From Exiguobacterium algae (GTDB lineage Bacteria; Bacillota; Bacilli; Exiguobacteriales; Exiguobacteriaceae): DNA of 64,000 bases. The DNA lies in assembly GCF_018617875.1 (NCBI RefSeq), contig NZ_JACSKZ010000001.1, positions 310,001-374,000 on the forward strand. The letters are read 5' to 3'. Below the pieces are notes generated by a model. That model was not told where the DNA came from and made no database searches. It worked only from the letters and a program-made list of their open reading frames with translations. This document shows, in pieces, positions 49,928 to 59,281 of the stretch. The position numbers and the translations under genes were made by a program. Position 1 is the stretch's first letter. Each line of letters begins with the position of its first letter.

Positions 49928-51403
49928 CTATTCTACAACGTCTACTTCCGGTAAGGCCCAAACCGAAATAGACCCCGCCGCCACTTTAAATACCCCATTT
50001 CCCTCTTCGTCAATCTCAATCGTGTCTTCAAGTGTATTTGTCAGGTCGACCCATACCTCCCCGGCACGTTCTTCCCCCACAAACATCGTTTTTTCAGCTT
50101 CTTCTTCGTTTGAAATGAGAACGGCACACCCTGAACGGTCGATTTCTTCTACGCCACGACGCACCCACCCGATGACGTGTGGGTCGTCGAAGTAATCATC
50201 TTGTTGCCCATAAGCTTTCTCACATCGTGCATAAAGCAGTGAATCGATCGCCAGCTTCATCCCATCAGTCGGATGAGGTCCGTTAATTCCGTAATAGTCC
50301 CCGTAAAAGACACATGGATAGCCATCTTTTCGTAAAAGGATCAGACCGTAGGCGATTTGTTTGAACCAATCCTGCACCCATGACTCGAGCGCCTCCTCGG
50401 GTTGCGAATCATGATTATCGACAAATGTGACCGAATGAAGCGGGTGGGATTGAACGAGCGTATCGTCAAAAATGGTCCGCATGTCATATGACGCCCCTTC
50501 CACGGAGGCTTGATGTAAATTGTAATGAAGCGGCACATCAAATAGATCCACGTGATAATCGATGTTATCTAAAAACTCACGACAGGCATCGAGCTCTGAC
50601 TTCCAAAACTCCCCGACCATGTAAAACTCATAGTCCTTTTCTCCACGCATCGTCTGACTGAACTCTTTCACAAAGTCATAGTTGATATGCTTGATCGCAT
50701 CGAGACGAAATCCGTCACATTTTGTCTCCTCGATGAGCCATTTCCCCCAATTGAGCACTTCCTCTCTCACTTCAGGATGATGGTAATCAATATTCGCAAA
50801 CATGAGATAATCATAAACCCCGAACTCATTGTCCACATTGTCATTCCATTTTTTATTCTCGCCTAGAATGAAAAAAATGCCTGTCCGGTCATTTGCGGCA
50901 TCATAATCCGTTCCGTTGAAGTGATGAAAATTCCATTTGAACGAAGAATATTTTCCATCCCGAACCGCGTAATCAAATTTTGTCCAACCCTCGATTTCGA
51001 ATGGCTCTTCAGATAACACTCTCGTCCGGTCATTCGGGTCCACTTCTTGTACGAGGAATTTTTCAGTCGCATCGGCGCCAGCTTTATGGTTCATCACGAC
51101 ATCCATATAAATTTGCATCCCGAGCTCCTGCTGACAGTACTTCGTGGCTTCTAACAACTCTTCTTTTGTTCCATATTTCGTCGCAATTGATCCCTTTTGG
51201 TCAAATTCGCCTAAATCATATAAATCATATATTCCGTAACCGGTATCTTCAGAACTTTGTCCTTTCGTGACCGGCGGGAGCCATAACGCGGTAATGCCCA
51301 CATCGCTCAGTTCTTTCGCGCGGTCTTTTAACCGCTTCCAATGTTTTTGGTCCGCTTCGACGTGCCACTCAAAAAACTGCATCATGGTGTAATTTCGATC
51401 CAT
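49928..51403 (-). CDS. Cytoplasmic alpha-amylase (GH13)
   Basis: Hydrolyses internal alpha-1,4 bonds. Four GH13 regions are present: DVVMNHKAG, GFRLDAIKH (nucleophile Asp), GEFW (acid/base Glu), FVDNHDSQP (stabilising Asp). Similar in design to the 480-510 residue GH13_5 amylases of Bacillus, but the N-terminus MDRNYTMMQFFEWH begins at the catalytic barrel with no signal peptide, so it acts inside the cell. 491 residues including the C-terminal beta domain. It may degrade intracellular glucan together with the GH57 unit and glucokinase in this window. Confidence 0.9.
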   Translation of the reverse strand: MDRNYTMMQFFEWHVEADQKHWKRLKDRAKELSDVGITALWLPPVTKGQSSEDTGYGIYDLYDLGEFDQKGSIATKYGTKEELLEATKYCQQELGMQIYMDVVMNHKAGADATEKFLVQEVDPNDRTRVLSEEPFEIEGWTKFDYAVRDGKYSSFKWNFHHFNGTDYDAANDRTGIFFILGENKKWNDNVDNEFGVYDYLMFANIDYHHPEVREEVLNWGKWLIEETKCDGFRLDAIKHINYDFVKEFSQTMRGEKDYEFYMVGEFWKSELDACREFLDNIDYHVDLFDVPLHYNLHQASVEGASYDMRTIFDDTLVQSHPLHSVTFVDNHDSQPEEALESWVQDWFKQIAYGLILLRKDGYPCVFYGDYYGINGPHPTDGMKLAIDSLLYARCEKAYGQQDDYFDDPHVIGWVRRGVEEIDRSGCAVLISNEEEAEKTMFVGEERAGEVWVDLTNTLEDTIEIDEEGNGVFKVAAGSISVWALPEVDVVE

Positions 51404-51478
51404 TATGTTCGCCTCATTTCGTATTTTTCAAAAAACAAAATGCTAACGAGTATTTACCCACCCGACCGTTTTTGAAAA

Positions 51479-51510
51479 CAAAAAAACGACTTTCATATCA
51501 TGAAAGCCGT
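51479..51510 (-). terminator. Terminator of the tRNA operon
   Basis: CGGCTTTCAT pairs with ATGAAAGTCG (one mismatch) and is followed by TTTTTTT on the minus strand. Confidence 0.85.
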
Positions 51511-51516
51511 TACAAA

Positions 51517-51590
51517 TGGACCCTGTAGGACTTGAACCTACGACCGGACGGTTATGAGCCGTCTGCTCTAACCAGCTGAGCTAAGGGTCC
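51517..51590 (-). tRNA. tRNA with CAU anticodon, probably tRNA-Ile2
   Basis: 74 bases on the minus strand beginning GGACCCTTAGCTCAGCTGGT. Acceptor GGACCCT/AGGGTCC is perfect; the anticodon arm GACGG-CTCATAA-CCGTC gives CAU. The body matches the B. subtilis tRNA-Ile(CAU) that I remember, in which C34 is converted to lysidine so that it reads AUA. CCA is not encoded. Methionine identity cannot be excluded without tool scoring. Confidence 0.85.
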
Positions 51591-51597
51591 TTATAAA

Positions 51598-51671
51598 TAG
51601 CGGCGGAGGGAGTCGAACCCACGACCTCACGGGTATGAACCGTACGCTCTAGCCAGCTGAGCTACACCGCC
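51598..51671 (-). tRNA. tRNA-Met (elongator, CAU)
   Basis: 74 bases on the minus strand beginning GGCGGTGTAGCTCAGCTGGC. The anticodon loop TTCATAC gives CAU. The acceptor pairs G1 with U72 as in the B. subtilis elongator tRNA-Met. The T stem GTGGG/CCCTC has a U-U mismatch at its second pair. CCA is not encoded. It is the 5' gene of the pair with tRNA-Ile2, 7 bases apart. Confidence 0.9.
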
Positions 51672-51689
51672 ATGTTGTTATACAGTAAT

Positions 51690-51718
51690 AATATACTGAA
51701 TCGCCTGTATAGTGTCAA
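51690..51718 (-). promoter_or_regulatory. Strong promoter of the tRNA operon
   Basis: A perfect TTGACA and TATATT (5 of 6) are 17 bases apart on the minus strand, 19 bases before tRNA-Met. Confidence 0.88.
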
Positions 51719-51740
51719 GTGAAATTCCTTACCAACCAAA

Positions 51741-51777
51741 CAAAAAAACATTCCGGTGCGCGGTGGCGCCGGAATGT
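51741..51777 (-). terminator. Terminator after nptA
   Basis: ACATTCCGG pairs with CCGGAATGT around a GC-rich inner hairpin, followed by TTTTTTT on the minus strand. Confidence 0.9.
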
Positions 51778-51786
51778 TAAGAATGC

Positions 51787-53424
51787 TTAAACCGTTGCTT
51801 CGTTAGAATCTTCTAATGTGATTTCAGTGATGTTCATCGCATGGTCACCGATTCGCTCAAGGTTCGAGAGCATATCGACGAAGAACATACCTGCTTGTCC
51901 ATCACAAGCCCCTGTGTTCAAGCGGACAACGTGATTTTTACGGAATTGTCGCTCAAGCATGTCGAGTTTCGCTTCCATCTCAATGACTTTACGTGCTTCG
52001 ACCATATCTCCGCTCGCCAACGTTTGAAGTGACTTCTCAAGCGTTTCGCGTGTAAGGTCATACATTTCAGTCAATTCTTTTTGAGCATCTGCTGAAAGTG
52101 TCACTTTCGTAGCCGTCTTATAATCGATCAACTCGATGATGTTTTCAACGTGGTCACCGATTCGCTCGATGTCGTTGATTGCATGCATGAGTGTCTTATG
52201 CTCTTGTGATTCCTTCTCCGTCAAATCAACAGCAGCCAATTTAACAAGGTAATCTGTAATCTTCGCATTCAATGAGTTCAATGCCTCTTCGATGTGCGCT
52301 GATTTCTCAGAATGCTTCTTATCGCCTGTCATCAAGTAGTTACGTGCCTCATCAAGTCCGAGTTTCGCGAAATCTCCCATGCGGATGACTTCATATTTAG
52401 CTTGCTCGACAGCAATCGAAGGTGATTGTTGGATGAAAATCGGATCCAAATGTTGTGCTTTCGTATCCACGATTGAATCTTCACCAGGAACGAGTTTCGT
52501 AACGAGCCAAGCAATCGAACCGATAAACCAGAATTGAATCAATGTGTTGGCAACGTTGAACGTACCGTGTGCAAATGCGATTTGCATTTTGTCTTCTAGC
52601 GCTAACACGTCTGTGATCCAGTAAATATAGTTCGTGAACGGAATGAGCAAGATTAAGAAAATTGTCGTCCCGATCAAGTTGAAAATGACGTGTGCCGCAG
52701 CTGCACGACGAGCCGCAACCGATGCACCGATTGAAGCCAAGATGGCTGTAATCGTTGTCCCGATGTTATCACCGAACAATACTGGGAGTGCAGCCCCAAG
52801 GTCGATTGAACCGCCTGAGTACAACTCTTGCAAAATCCCGATTGTCGCTGAAGATGATTGAACGATGACTGTGAAAACTGTACCGACGATGACACCGAGG
52901 AACGGGTTGTCACTCATCGATTGTGTTAAGTCGATGAAATATTCACTTGAGCGAAGCGGACGCATTCCGTCACCCATCAATTCTAATCCGTAGAACAACG
53001 CACCAAGACCGAAGATAACTTGTCCGAGGTGCTGATAGCGTTCTTTCTTAAAGAAGAAAAGAAGTACGGCACCGACCGCGATCATTGGAAGTGAATACTC
53101 ACCAACATCGAAACCGATGATGAAGGCCGTTACCGTTGTACCGATGTTCGCCCCCATGATGACACCGATCGCTTGACGTAATGTCATGAAGCCGGCGCTA
53201 ACAAGTCCGACTGTAATAACCGTTGTACCTGAAGAAGACTGAATTAATACCGTTACGATAATCCCGGCTAGTACCCCGAGGAACGGATTCGTTGTATACT
53301 TATCAAGGATATCGCGCAGGCGGTTACCTGCAGACTTTTGGAGTCCGTCTCCCATCGATTTGATACCGAAGAGGAAGATCCCTAAACCTCCAAAAAACAT
53401 GAATAACATTTCTTGTAATTCCAC
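51787..53424 (-). CDS. nptA: Na/Pi cotransporter with C-terminal PhoU domain (NptA-like)
   Basis: Low-affinity phosphate transporter of the PNaS family. Two inverted repeats carry the QSSS motifs: VTVLIQSSSGTTVITVG and FTVIVQSSSATIGIL, with GANIGTT and GDNIGTT following. From about residue 345 a PhoU-like helical domain begins, with IERIGDHVENI and LERIGDHAMNI. A GTG at 53424 is the start; AAAGGAG lies 10 bases upstream. 545 residues. A second phosphate route beside pstSCAB in the same window. Confidence 0.92.
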   Translation of the reverse strand: MELQEMLFMFFGGLGIFLFGIKSMGDGLQKSAGNRLRDILDKYTTNPFLGVLAGIIVTVLIQSSSGTTVITVGLVSAGFMTLRQAIGVIMGANIGTTVTAFIIGFDVGEYSLPMIAVGAVLLFFFKKERYQHLGQVIFGLGALFYGLELMGDGMRPLRSSEYFIDLTQSMSDNPFLGVIVGTVFTVIVQSSSATIGILQELYSGGSIDLGAALPVLFGDNIGTTITAILASIGASVAARRAAAAHVIFNLIGTTIFLILLIPFTNYIYWITDVLALEDKMQIAFAHGTFNVANTLIQFWFIGSIAWLVTKLVPGEDSIVDTKAQHLDPIFIQQSPSIAVEQAKYEVIRMGDFAKLGLDEARNYLMTGDKKHSEKSAHIEEALNSLNAKITDYLVKLAAVDLTEKESQEHKTLMHAINDIERIGDHVENIIELIDYKTATKVTLSADAQKELTEMYDLTRETLEKSLQTLASGDMVEARKVIEMEAKLDMLERQFRKNHVVRLNTGACDGQAGMFFVDMLSNLERIGDHAMNITEITLEDSNEATV

Positions 53425-53603
53425 GATGTTTGTACTCCTTTTTATTAAGAATTGGTTGGATTTGCTTGGTTTTTATTGCCCTACTCATTATGCCTTCATC
53501 CTCCACTCGATGTAAATACGTTTTATGTAAAGGTTTTATTAAAATACTGTACTAATCCCGCACACTTTTACACAACTGTAATAATACAGATAGGAGCTTT
53601 TAT

Positions 53604-54062
53604 ATGTTTTCTAGCATTTTAACGTTTTTACGCCTGAGCCTTTATCCGGCTAAGCAGGTATTGCGCCTTCGTCTCGCGCCGCTTCATGCCTATATGGGAG
53701 CGACTTTTGTCTTTACTGTCATTGTCACGTTGATGGACTTTTTATTTCTACGACCTGACTTCTTCATACCGATGTGGCTGTTCTTACATGGATTCGCGGT
53801 CTTTTTCTTCTATTTGATTTGGGTCGCCTGTATTGCGCTGCTCGTTCAACTGCTCACCCGGATCAGAATGAAACGCGCCTGGCCATATCGTCAAGCATGG
53901 CCATATGCTGTAGCGATGACTCTCGTCCCGACCTTTTTAATGGTTCTCCTTTTTCAATGGTTACCTATATATAGTTGGGTACCTGCTCCCATCCTGCTTT
54001 ATTATGTCGGATATCCACTTACTCAAATCCCAATAAAGAAAAACCGAGGCTCCCGGACATAA
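53604..54062 (+). CDS. Polytopic membrane protein, possibly DUF1189-like
   Basis: 152 residues, function unknown. Four hydrophobic segments (about 30-50, 58-85, 100-118, 122-140) and a basic end (KKNRGSRT). The N-terminus FLRLSLYPAKQVLRLRL is reminiscent of DUF1189 (B. subtilis yqgB lies close to ispG as well), but the large extracellular part of that family is missing, so the link is weak. The ribosome site TAGGAGCTTTTAT stands 8 bases upstream. It converges on the chemoreceptor gene and shares a terminator with it. Confidence 0.6.
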   Translation: MFSSILTFLRLSLYPAKQVLRLRLAPLHAYMGATFVFTVIVTLMDFLFLRPDFFIPMWLFLHGFAVFFFYLIWVACIALLVQLLTRIRMKRAWPYRQAWPYAVAMTLVPTFLMVLLFQWLPIYSWVPAPILLYYVGYPLTQIPIKKNRGSRT

Positions 54063-54081
54063 CGGGAATCTCGGCTTTTTT
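54040..54081. terminator. Bidirectional terminator between the membrane protein and the chemoreceptor
   Basis: CCGAGGCTCCCG pairs with CGGGAATCTCGG around an inner loop; T run on the plus strand and AAAGAAAAA on the other side. Confidence 0.85.
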
Positions 54082-54087
54082 TGTAAT

Positions 54088-55788
54088 TCATACGGGAGAC
54101 AATTCAGATAAAATCTCATTTAATTGATCACTTTGAGCACTTAATGTCGTTCCTGTAAGATGCAATGACTCTTGAACTTCTGTCCAGTGATGAATTCCTT
54201 CGTTCAAGGCAACCAATTTATGCTCGAGACTGGTACTGATTTCTTTCAACTCCTCAGTCGAATTTGTAACCTGATTCAAATTTTCCCCTGTCTGTGCTGT
54301 GTGGGTTGTAATCGTGTGAAATTCAACTAATTGCTCTTTTAAGTTTTGATCAATGGTGTTAATTCCAGCTTCAACCTGACGAATCGCCATTTTTAACTGG
54401 TGAATGTCGTGAATGAAATCAGTTACTTCCGCTAGTAGATCATCACGTTCTTTTCGCAATGCTTCAATTGCAGTAACCGCAAGTAAAGTGGATTCGTTCG
54501 TCATCTTCGCTAAACTTCCGACTTCATTTGCAACGACAGCAAACCCCTTCCCTTGTTCCCCAGCTCGTGCTGCTTCGATTGAGGCATTGAGAGCTAACAT
54601 TTTTGTTGAAGCGGAAACTGCTAAAATATTTTTCAAAGCCTCATCGGCCCGATTTGAATTTGATTCGCTTTCGACCAATTGCTGTTGAATCGCCTCAATT
54701 TTTTGTTCTACGTTTTCACTTACCGTTTTTACAGAATAGAATGAATCCATTTCCCGATGCAGGTTCATTCTCAGTTGTTCTCCGCGCCGATTCACCTCAA
54801 TTATTTGCTGACGTAACTGATCAATTTGCTTTGCGACTTGATTCATATTTTCTGAAGAACTGATTGAAAAATGCTGGTAAGATGCACTCGTATGTTCAAC
54901 CGTGCTTGCGACTTCTTTAAAGTGGTTCACCTGTTCTTCTGTACTCAAGAGTTGACGCTGAAACATCGGTAAACTTTTCTTAAACGCCCGTGAAGTTTCT
55001 CCCATCGTCAAGAGTGATTTATTCCATAATGAAATGAATGTATTAAACTCAGATTCCAACGTGTGAATCTCCTTTGATTTACCGGCCAATGGAACGACAG
55101 AGAATTTCCGCGTCTCGACCGCACTCCGCAACGTGTCGGCTAATTGAGCCAACGGTTTTACTTCCCTCTGAATCAATCGAGAAAATAACAACATAATCAA
55201 AAACATCCCTGCAGAAAATCCTAGTAGCATCGTCTGTCTCAATTCATTCATCGGTCCAAGGACAGACTGCTTTGTGACGACAAGCGCGTACGTCGCATTC
55301 AATTCCGGAATTCGAACAGTTGCAATGAACAATTTTTCACTTTCGTTCACTATTGGACGAGTTGAAGCATATTCCATCAATTTTTGTGGGTCCTCCACGA
55401 GACCTTGCTTGCCGGTCAACTGTTCAGTCGCTTCATCTCGAATCCAGTATTGGCTAGCCTCCATCCCGTCCCCCGATAAAATTGAAGCCTGTTGCATATA
55501 ATTAGATTTCAGTGATCGATTTAACATTTTTTCGTTGGCTACATGGGCACTGTATGATGTCTTTACCGATTCACGCATGACCGTCACTTCTCGTACTAAC
55601 CGATTCTCAATCTCATCTGACAGCAGTTGCTCAGACTTCATGGCGAACCAGCCAAATGTGAGGGTAAAGATGAACAACACGAATGGCATTAACGTCCATT
55701 GCAGACGATGGGCCATTTTTAAATACCTTCTCTGCCTATTCTTCTCCTGAACGGGTATACTAAGTGATGGTTTTCGTTTCCACTCCAA
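54088..55788 (-). CDS. Methyl-accepting chemotaxis protein, divergent
   Basis: Membrane chemoreceptor. Two membrane segments (about 33-50 and 190-205) enclose a roughly 140-residue extracellular sensor domain. The cytoplasmic signalling hairpin is recognisable by [30 protein letters not shown], but the turn before it reads AVSASTKM where most receptors have IAxQTN, so coupling may differ. The HAMP region is weak. A TTG start at 55788 with GAGGTG 8 bases upstream is likely. 566 residues. A sigma-D-type promoter upstream ties it to motility genes. The ligand is unknown. Confidence 0.85.
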   Translation of the reverse strand: MEWKRKPSLSIPVQEKNRQRRYLKMAHRLQWTLMPFVLFIFTLTFGWFAMKSEQLLSDEIENRLVREVTVMRESVKTSYSAHVANEKMLNRSLKSNYMQQASILSGDGMEASQYWIRDEATEQLTGKQGLVEDPQKLMEYASTRPIVNESEKLFIATVRIPELNATYALVVTKQSVLGPMNELRQTMLLGFSAGMFLIMLLFSRLIQREVKPLAQLADTLRSAVETRKFSVVPLAGKSKEIHTLESEFNTFISLWNKSLLTMGETSRAFKKSLPMFQRQLLSTEEQVNHFKEVASTVEHTSASYQHFSISSSENMNQVAKQIDQLRQQIIEVNRRGEQLRMNLHREMDSFYSVKTVSENVEQKIEAIQQQLVESESNSNRADEALKNILAVSASTKMLALNASIEAARAGEQGKGFAVVANEVGSLAKMTNESTLLAVTAIEALRKERDDLLAEVTDFIHDIHQLKMAIRQVEAGINTIDQNLKEQLVEFHTITTHTAQTGENLNQVTNSTEELKEISTSLEHKLVALNEGIHHWTEVQESLHLTGTTLSAQSDQLNEILSELSPV

Positions 55789-55820
55789 ACTGGGTCACCT
55801 CTTTATCTAGTTTCGTGTAT

Positions 55821-55848
55821 ATATCGGTCTAAAGACGGTGGAAAATTA
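55821..55848 (-). promoter_or_regulatory. Sigma-D-type promoter of the chemoreceptor
   Basis: TAAT and GACCGATAT are 15 bases apart on the minus strand, close to the motility sigma factor consensus TAAA-N15-GCCGATAT. It lies about 33 bases before the TTG start. Confidence 0.7.
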
Positions 55849-56000
55849 TGAAGTAGATGTTAAGATAGCGTTAGAGTTTGTTAAGAGCACACATTGATGG
55901 CGCATCCTAGATGCTTTTTCACATGCTTTTCGATATGATAATGTAGAAACCCATCATCTTAAATCGATTGGAACCTTTCCAAAAGAAGGAGATTACGTAT

Positions 56001-57122
56001 ATGTCAGAAATTTTGCATCGTTCATTAACACGCCCGATTCGAGTCGGTAACTTGATCATCGGGGGATCGAATGAAGTCATCATTCAATCAATGACGACGA
56101 CAAAAACTCACGACGTCGAAGCGACTGTCGCAGAAATCAAACGTTTAGAAGAGGCCGGTTGCCAAGTCGTTCGTGTCGCTTGTCCTGACGAACGCGCGGC
56201 AGATGCACTCGCCGAAATTAAAAGCCGGATCAATATCCCGCTCGTCGTCGACATTCATTTCGACTATAAACTTGCTTTAAAAGCAATCGAGAGCGGCGTC
56301 GATAAAATTCGAATCAACCCGGGTAACATCGGACGTCGCGAGAAAGTTGAGGCTGTCGTGAATGCCGCGAAAGCAAAAGGCATCCCAATCCGAATCGGTG
56401 TCAACGCCGGATCCCTCGAGAAGCAATTCCTTGAGAAGTACGGCTATCCGACGGCTCAAGGAATGGTTGAAAGTGCGATGCACCACGTCAAAATCCTTGA
56501 AGACTTGGGCTTCTATAACACGATCATCTCGTTGAAGGCATCGGATGTAAACCTTGCGCTCGAGGCGTACACCCTCGCAGCGAAGACGTTCGATTATCCG
56601 CTTCACGTCGGAATCACAGAGTCTGGTCCATTGTTCTCGGGTTCGTTGAAGTCAGCAGCAGGACTCGGTGCCATCCTGTCACTCGGAATCGGGTCGACAG
56701 TCCGCGTCTCGCTTTCGGATGACCCGGTCGAAGAAGTCAAAGTCGCAAAAGAAGTACTCAAATCATTCGGCTTGGCCGCAAACGCCGCGACCCTCATTTC
56801 GTGTCCGACATGCGGTCGCATTGAAATCGATTTGATTTCAATCGCCAAAGAGGTCGAGGAATATATCCAAAACATTAACGTGAACATCAAAGTCGCAGTG
56901 CTCGGCTGTGCCGTCAACGGTCCGGGGGAAGCACGTGAAGCTGACATCGGAATCGCTGGTGCCCGTAATGAAGGACTCCTCTTCCGCCACGGTAAGATTA
57001 TCCGCAAAGTACCTGAGGCGACGATGGTCGAAGAGTTGAAAAAAGAGATTGATGCGATCGCTGCTGAAAAGTTGGCAGAACGTGAGCGAGAAGAACAAGA
57101 ACTCGCGAATCAATCCAAATAA
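56001..57122 (+). CDS. ispG: 4-hydroxy-3-methylbut-2-enyl diphosphate synthase
   Basis: Iron-sulfur enzyme of the non-mevalonate pathway converting MEcPP to HMBPP. A TIM barrel with [14 protein letters not shown] and the barrel lysines, then the [4Fe-4S] domain with Cys in [11 protein letters not shown] and [15 protein letters not shown]. The ATG at 56001 (MSEILHRS) has AAGGAG 9 bases upstream. 373 residues. Monocistronic, with a terminator. Its pathway partner dxs lies in this window at the far end. Confidence 0.95.
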   Translation: MSEILHRSLTRPIRVGNLIIGGSNEVIIQSMTTTKTHDVEATVAEIKRLEEAGCQVVRVACPDERAADALAEIKSRINIPLVVDIHFDYKLALKAIESGVDKIRINPGNIGRREKVEAVVNAAKAKGIPIRIGVNAGSLEKQFLEKYGYPTAQGMVESAMHHVKILEDLGFYNTIISLKASDVNLALEAYTLAAKTFDYPLHVGITESGPLFSGSLKSAAGLGAILSLGIGSTVRVSLSDDPVEEVKVAKEVLKSFGLAANAATLISCPTCGRIEIDLISIAKEVEEYIQNINVNIKVAVLGCAVNGPGEAREADIGIAGARNEGLLFRHGKIIRKVPEATMVEELKKEIDAIAAEKLAEREREEQELANQSK

Positions 57123-57133
57123 TGAACCTTTTT

Positions 57134-57162
57134 CCCGCACGGTTGCAACCGTGCGGGTTTTT
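57134..57162 (+). terminator. Terminator after ispG
   Basis: CCCGCACGGTTGCAACCGTGCGGG is a near-perfect inverted repeat followed by TTTTT. Confidence 0.92.
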
Positions 57163-57195
57163 GATAGAATAGAGGTCATGTGAGGAGGAGATTTG

Positions 57196-57780
57196 ATGCA
57201 AATCGGCATTGATTTGGACGGTACGGTTACCGATCCTAAAAGTTGTTTTCTATATATGAATGATTCGCTCGGATACGCAATCGATTATCAGCAGGCGACG
57301 GAGTACGAACTTCATACGTATACGAACATGTCTCAACATGATTTTTGGAAGTTCATGGTGGAGCATGGTCATGAAGAAGCGATCTACCGCAGTTCTCTCC
57401 CACACACCGAAGTCAACGACGTACTATGGAATATGCGCCAGCATCACCACCTCCATTACGTGACAGCACGGAGCGAGGCTGTCCGGTCCGTCACGGAAGA
57501 ATGGATTCAGCGACACGCTCTCCCACTCGATTCTCTCGTAATGACGGGAAGTCACGATAAAGTTGGCGTCGTGAAGGACCTGTCACTCGATTTATTTATG
57601 GAAGACCGCTACGAGAACGCCGTATCCATTCACGAAGAAACGTCAATCCCCGTCCTGTTATTTGACGCCCCGTACAATCGAAAGCCGCTTCCTGAAGGAG
57701 TGAGACGAATTTCTTCCTGGAAAGAAGCCCATCACCACGTCAATCAACTTGAGCAATCTTTATTTTTCAATAGACGATAA
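57196..57780 (+). CDS. yqfW: 5'-nucleotidase-type HAD phosphatase (YqfW)
   Basis: Predicted nucleotide phosphatase of the 5'(3')-deoxyribonucleotidase type. The HAD motif I is IGIDLDGTVTD at residues 3-13, motif II the Thr in HYVTARSE, and the acidic motif IV in DLFMEDRYENA. 194 residues. The ATG at 57196 has GAGGAGGAG 6 bases upstream. Next to ispG, as in Bacillus. Substrate not shown. Confidence 0.82.
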   Translation: MQIGIDLDGTVTDPKSCFLYMNDSLGYAIDYQQATEYELHTYTNMSQHDFWKFMVEHGHEEAIYRSSLPHTEVNDVLWNMRQHHHLHYVTARSEAVRSVTEEWIQRHALPLDSLVMTGSHDKVGVVKDLSLDLFMEDRYENAVSIHEETSIPVLLFDAPYNRKPLPEGVRRISSWKEAHHHVNQLEQSLFFNRR

Positions 57781-57782
57781 TC

Positions 57783-57832
57783 AAAAACTGCACCACCGCC
57801 ACTTCATACAGTAGAGGCAGGGTGCAGTTTTT
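57783..57832. terminator. Bidirectional terminator between yqfW and nnr
   Basis: AAAACTGCACC pairs with GGTGCAGTTTT, with an inner GCC/GGC; T and A runs lie on the two sides. Confidence 0.9.
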
Positions 57833-59228
57833 ATATACGTCCAAGCGCGTCAATCACATCACTGGCGAGTATGCTCGCCGGATGAATGGACCGGCTCGCT
57901 TCTTGTGCAGCCAGCGCATGCCAAAGGACCGCTTGTTCATTCGGATTCCAAGTTGCAGTTTCACGGTCTCTTCGTGACCATAGTGCCAGGAGAATGCCCG
58001 TCAACACATCCCCACTGCCTCCTTTCGCAAGTGCGGAGGCTTCTACCGTGTTTACGGCCCCAGAGCCATCCGGGGAGACGATGAGCGTATAGGTCCCTTT
58101 CAGCACGAGATGAATGTGATGGGACCTCGCAAAGTCAATCGCTACCCCGAACCGGTCTGCTTCGATTTCTTCAACCGATTTTCCGGTGAGACGGGAAAAC
58201 TCGCCCGGATGGGGTGTCAACGTGAGCGGACCATAGGCTTCAAGACGCTTCGAGGACAACGCGCCTGCATCCGCAATCAAAGGGATGTTCTGTTGTCGTA
58301 CTGTTTTCCAAAGCTGCTCGAGTACATCGCCTTCCACCATCCCCGGCCCGATGGCCACGGCATCATATGTTCGAGTGCTAAAGTCCCCCTGTTCGTAGTA
58401 CATCGCCTCAGGCAAACTTGAAGCTAGCCTGTATGCTTCTCTAGGAATCATGAGATCAAGGAGACCGCCCCCCGCTCTCAATGCTGCCTTCCCTGCTAAA
58501 AACGGTGCGCCGAGAAGATGCCGACTCCCTCCGATCAACTGACCGTGCCCATAGTCCGTCTTATGACTGAACCGCTCCCGTGTTAATAGAGTGCGGTCAA
58601 AGTCCCGTTCCTCCAACACTTTCCACGAGGACGTATTCGTTAATCCGATGTCCACCAGCTCAAGCTCTCCAAAGTAAGGGGCCGTTTTATTGAGAAATGC
58701 ACTCCGCTTATATCCGTGTAGCGAGTATGTTTGCGATGCCCGGACAGCGAATCCGTCAAATTGTGTCGCATCGTCACTCGGGATGCCGGAAGGCACATCA
58801 ACCGAAATGACCGTTGCGTCCTGGTCACGAATCCACGAAATGATGTCTCGTCCTTTTCCGGTCACTGCACCGGATAGTCCGATTCCGAATAGAGCGTCGA
58901 CGATATAATCACAGCGGAACGGTTCATCGATCACTTGTACAAACTTCCGGGCATACGCCGCGTGTGTCTGTGCCGCTTCCGACTTCCCTTCTCCTAGAGG
59001 TGCCCATACGTAAACGCGATGTCCGCGATGGGTTAATTCCCGGGCGATGACCCAACCATCGCCCCCGTTGTTCCCCCGTCCGCAAACCACGAGAATCGTG
59101 GCATCCGCCTCGATGTCGAGTTTTCCGGCAAGTGCTGAGGCAGCCCGTTCCATCAACACATTCTCGGGTAGTCCGTTACGAATCGCATTTTGATCGATTG
59201 TTTTGATTTCTTCCGCTGTATAGATCAT
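57831..59228 (-). CDS. nnr: Bifunctional NAD(P)HX epimerase / dehydratase
   Basis: Repairs hydrated NADH and NADPH. The N-terminal YjeF_N epimerase domain (1-215) has VVCGRGNNGGDGWVIAR and VDALFGIGLSG. The C-terminal ribokinase-like dehydratase domain (225-465) has LTPHPGEFSRL, VLKGTYTLI and the ATP-site ALAKGGSGDVLTGI. 465 residues. It starts about 25 bases after the zur terminator, so expression by readthrough or an internal promoter is likely. Confidence 0.93.
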   Translation of the reverse strand: MIYTAEEIKTIDQNAIRNGLPENVLMERAASALAGKLDIEADATILVVCGRGNNGGDGWVIARELTHRGHRVYVWAPLGEGKSEAAQTHAAYARKFVQVIDEPFRCDYIVDALFGIGLSGAVTGKGRDIISWIRDQDATVISVDVPSGIPSDDATQFDGFAVRASQTYSLHGYKRSAFLNKTAPYFGELELVDIGLTNTSSWKVLEERDFDRTLLTRERFSHKTDYGHGQLIGGSRHLLGAPFLAGKAALRAGGGLLDLMIPREAYRLASSLPEAMYYEQGDFSTRTYDAVAIGPGMVEGDVLEQLWKTVRQQNIPLIADAGALSSKRLEAYGPLTLTPHPGEFSRLTGKSVEEIEADRFGVAIDFARSHHIHLVLKGTYTLIVSPDGSGAVNTVEASALAKGGSGDVLTGILLALWSRRDRETATWNPNEQAVLWHALAAQEASRSIHPASILASDVIDALGRI

Positions 59229-59253
59229 CGACTCATCTCCTCTCTATATGTAC

Positions 59254-59281
59254 AAAAAAGGGATTGAATCAATTCAATCCC
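59254..59281 (-). terminator. Terminator overlapping the 3' end of zur
   Basis: GGGATTGAATTGATTCAATCCC (59260-59281) is almost perfectly palindromic, followed by TTTTTT. The left arm is formed by the last codons of zur (Gly-Leu-Asn-stop). Confidence 0.85.

Noticed and set aside
53504-53535. PhoP boxes upstream of nptA
   Set aside because: Only two TTTACA motifs, 15 bases apart, which is not the 11-base register of PhoP sites.
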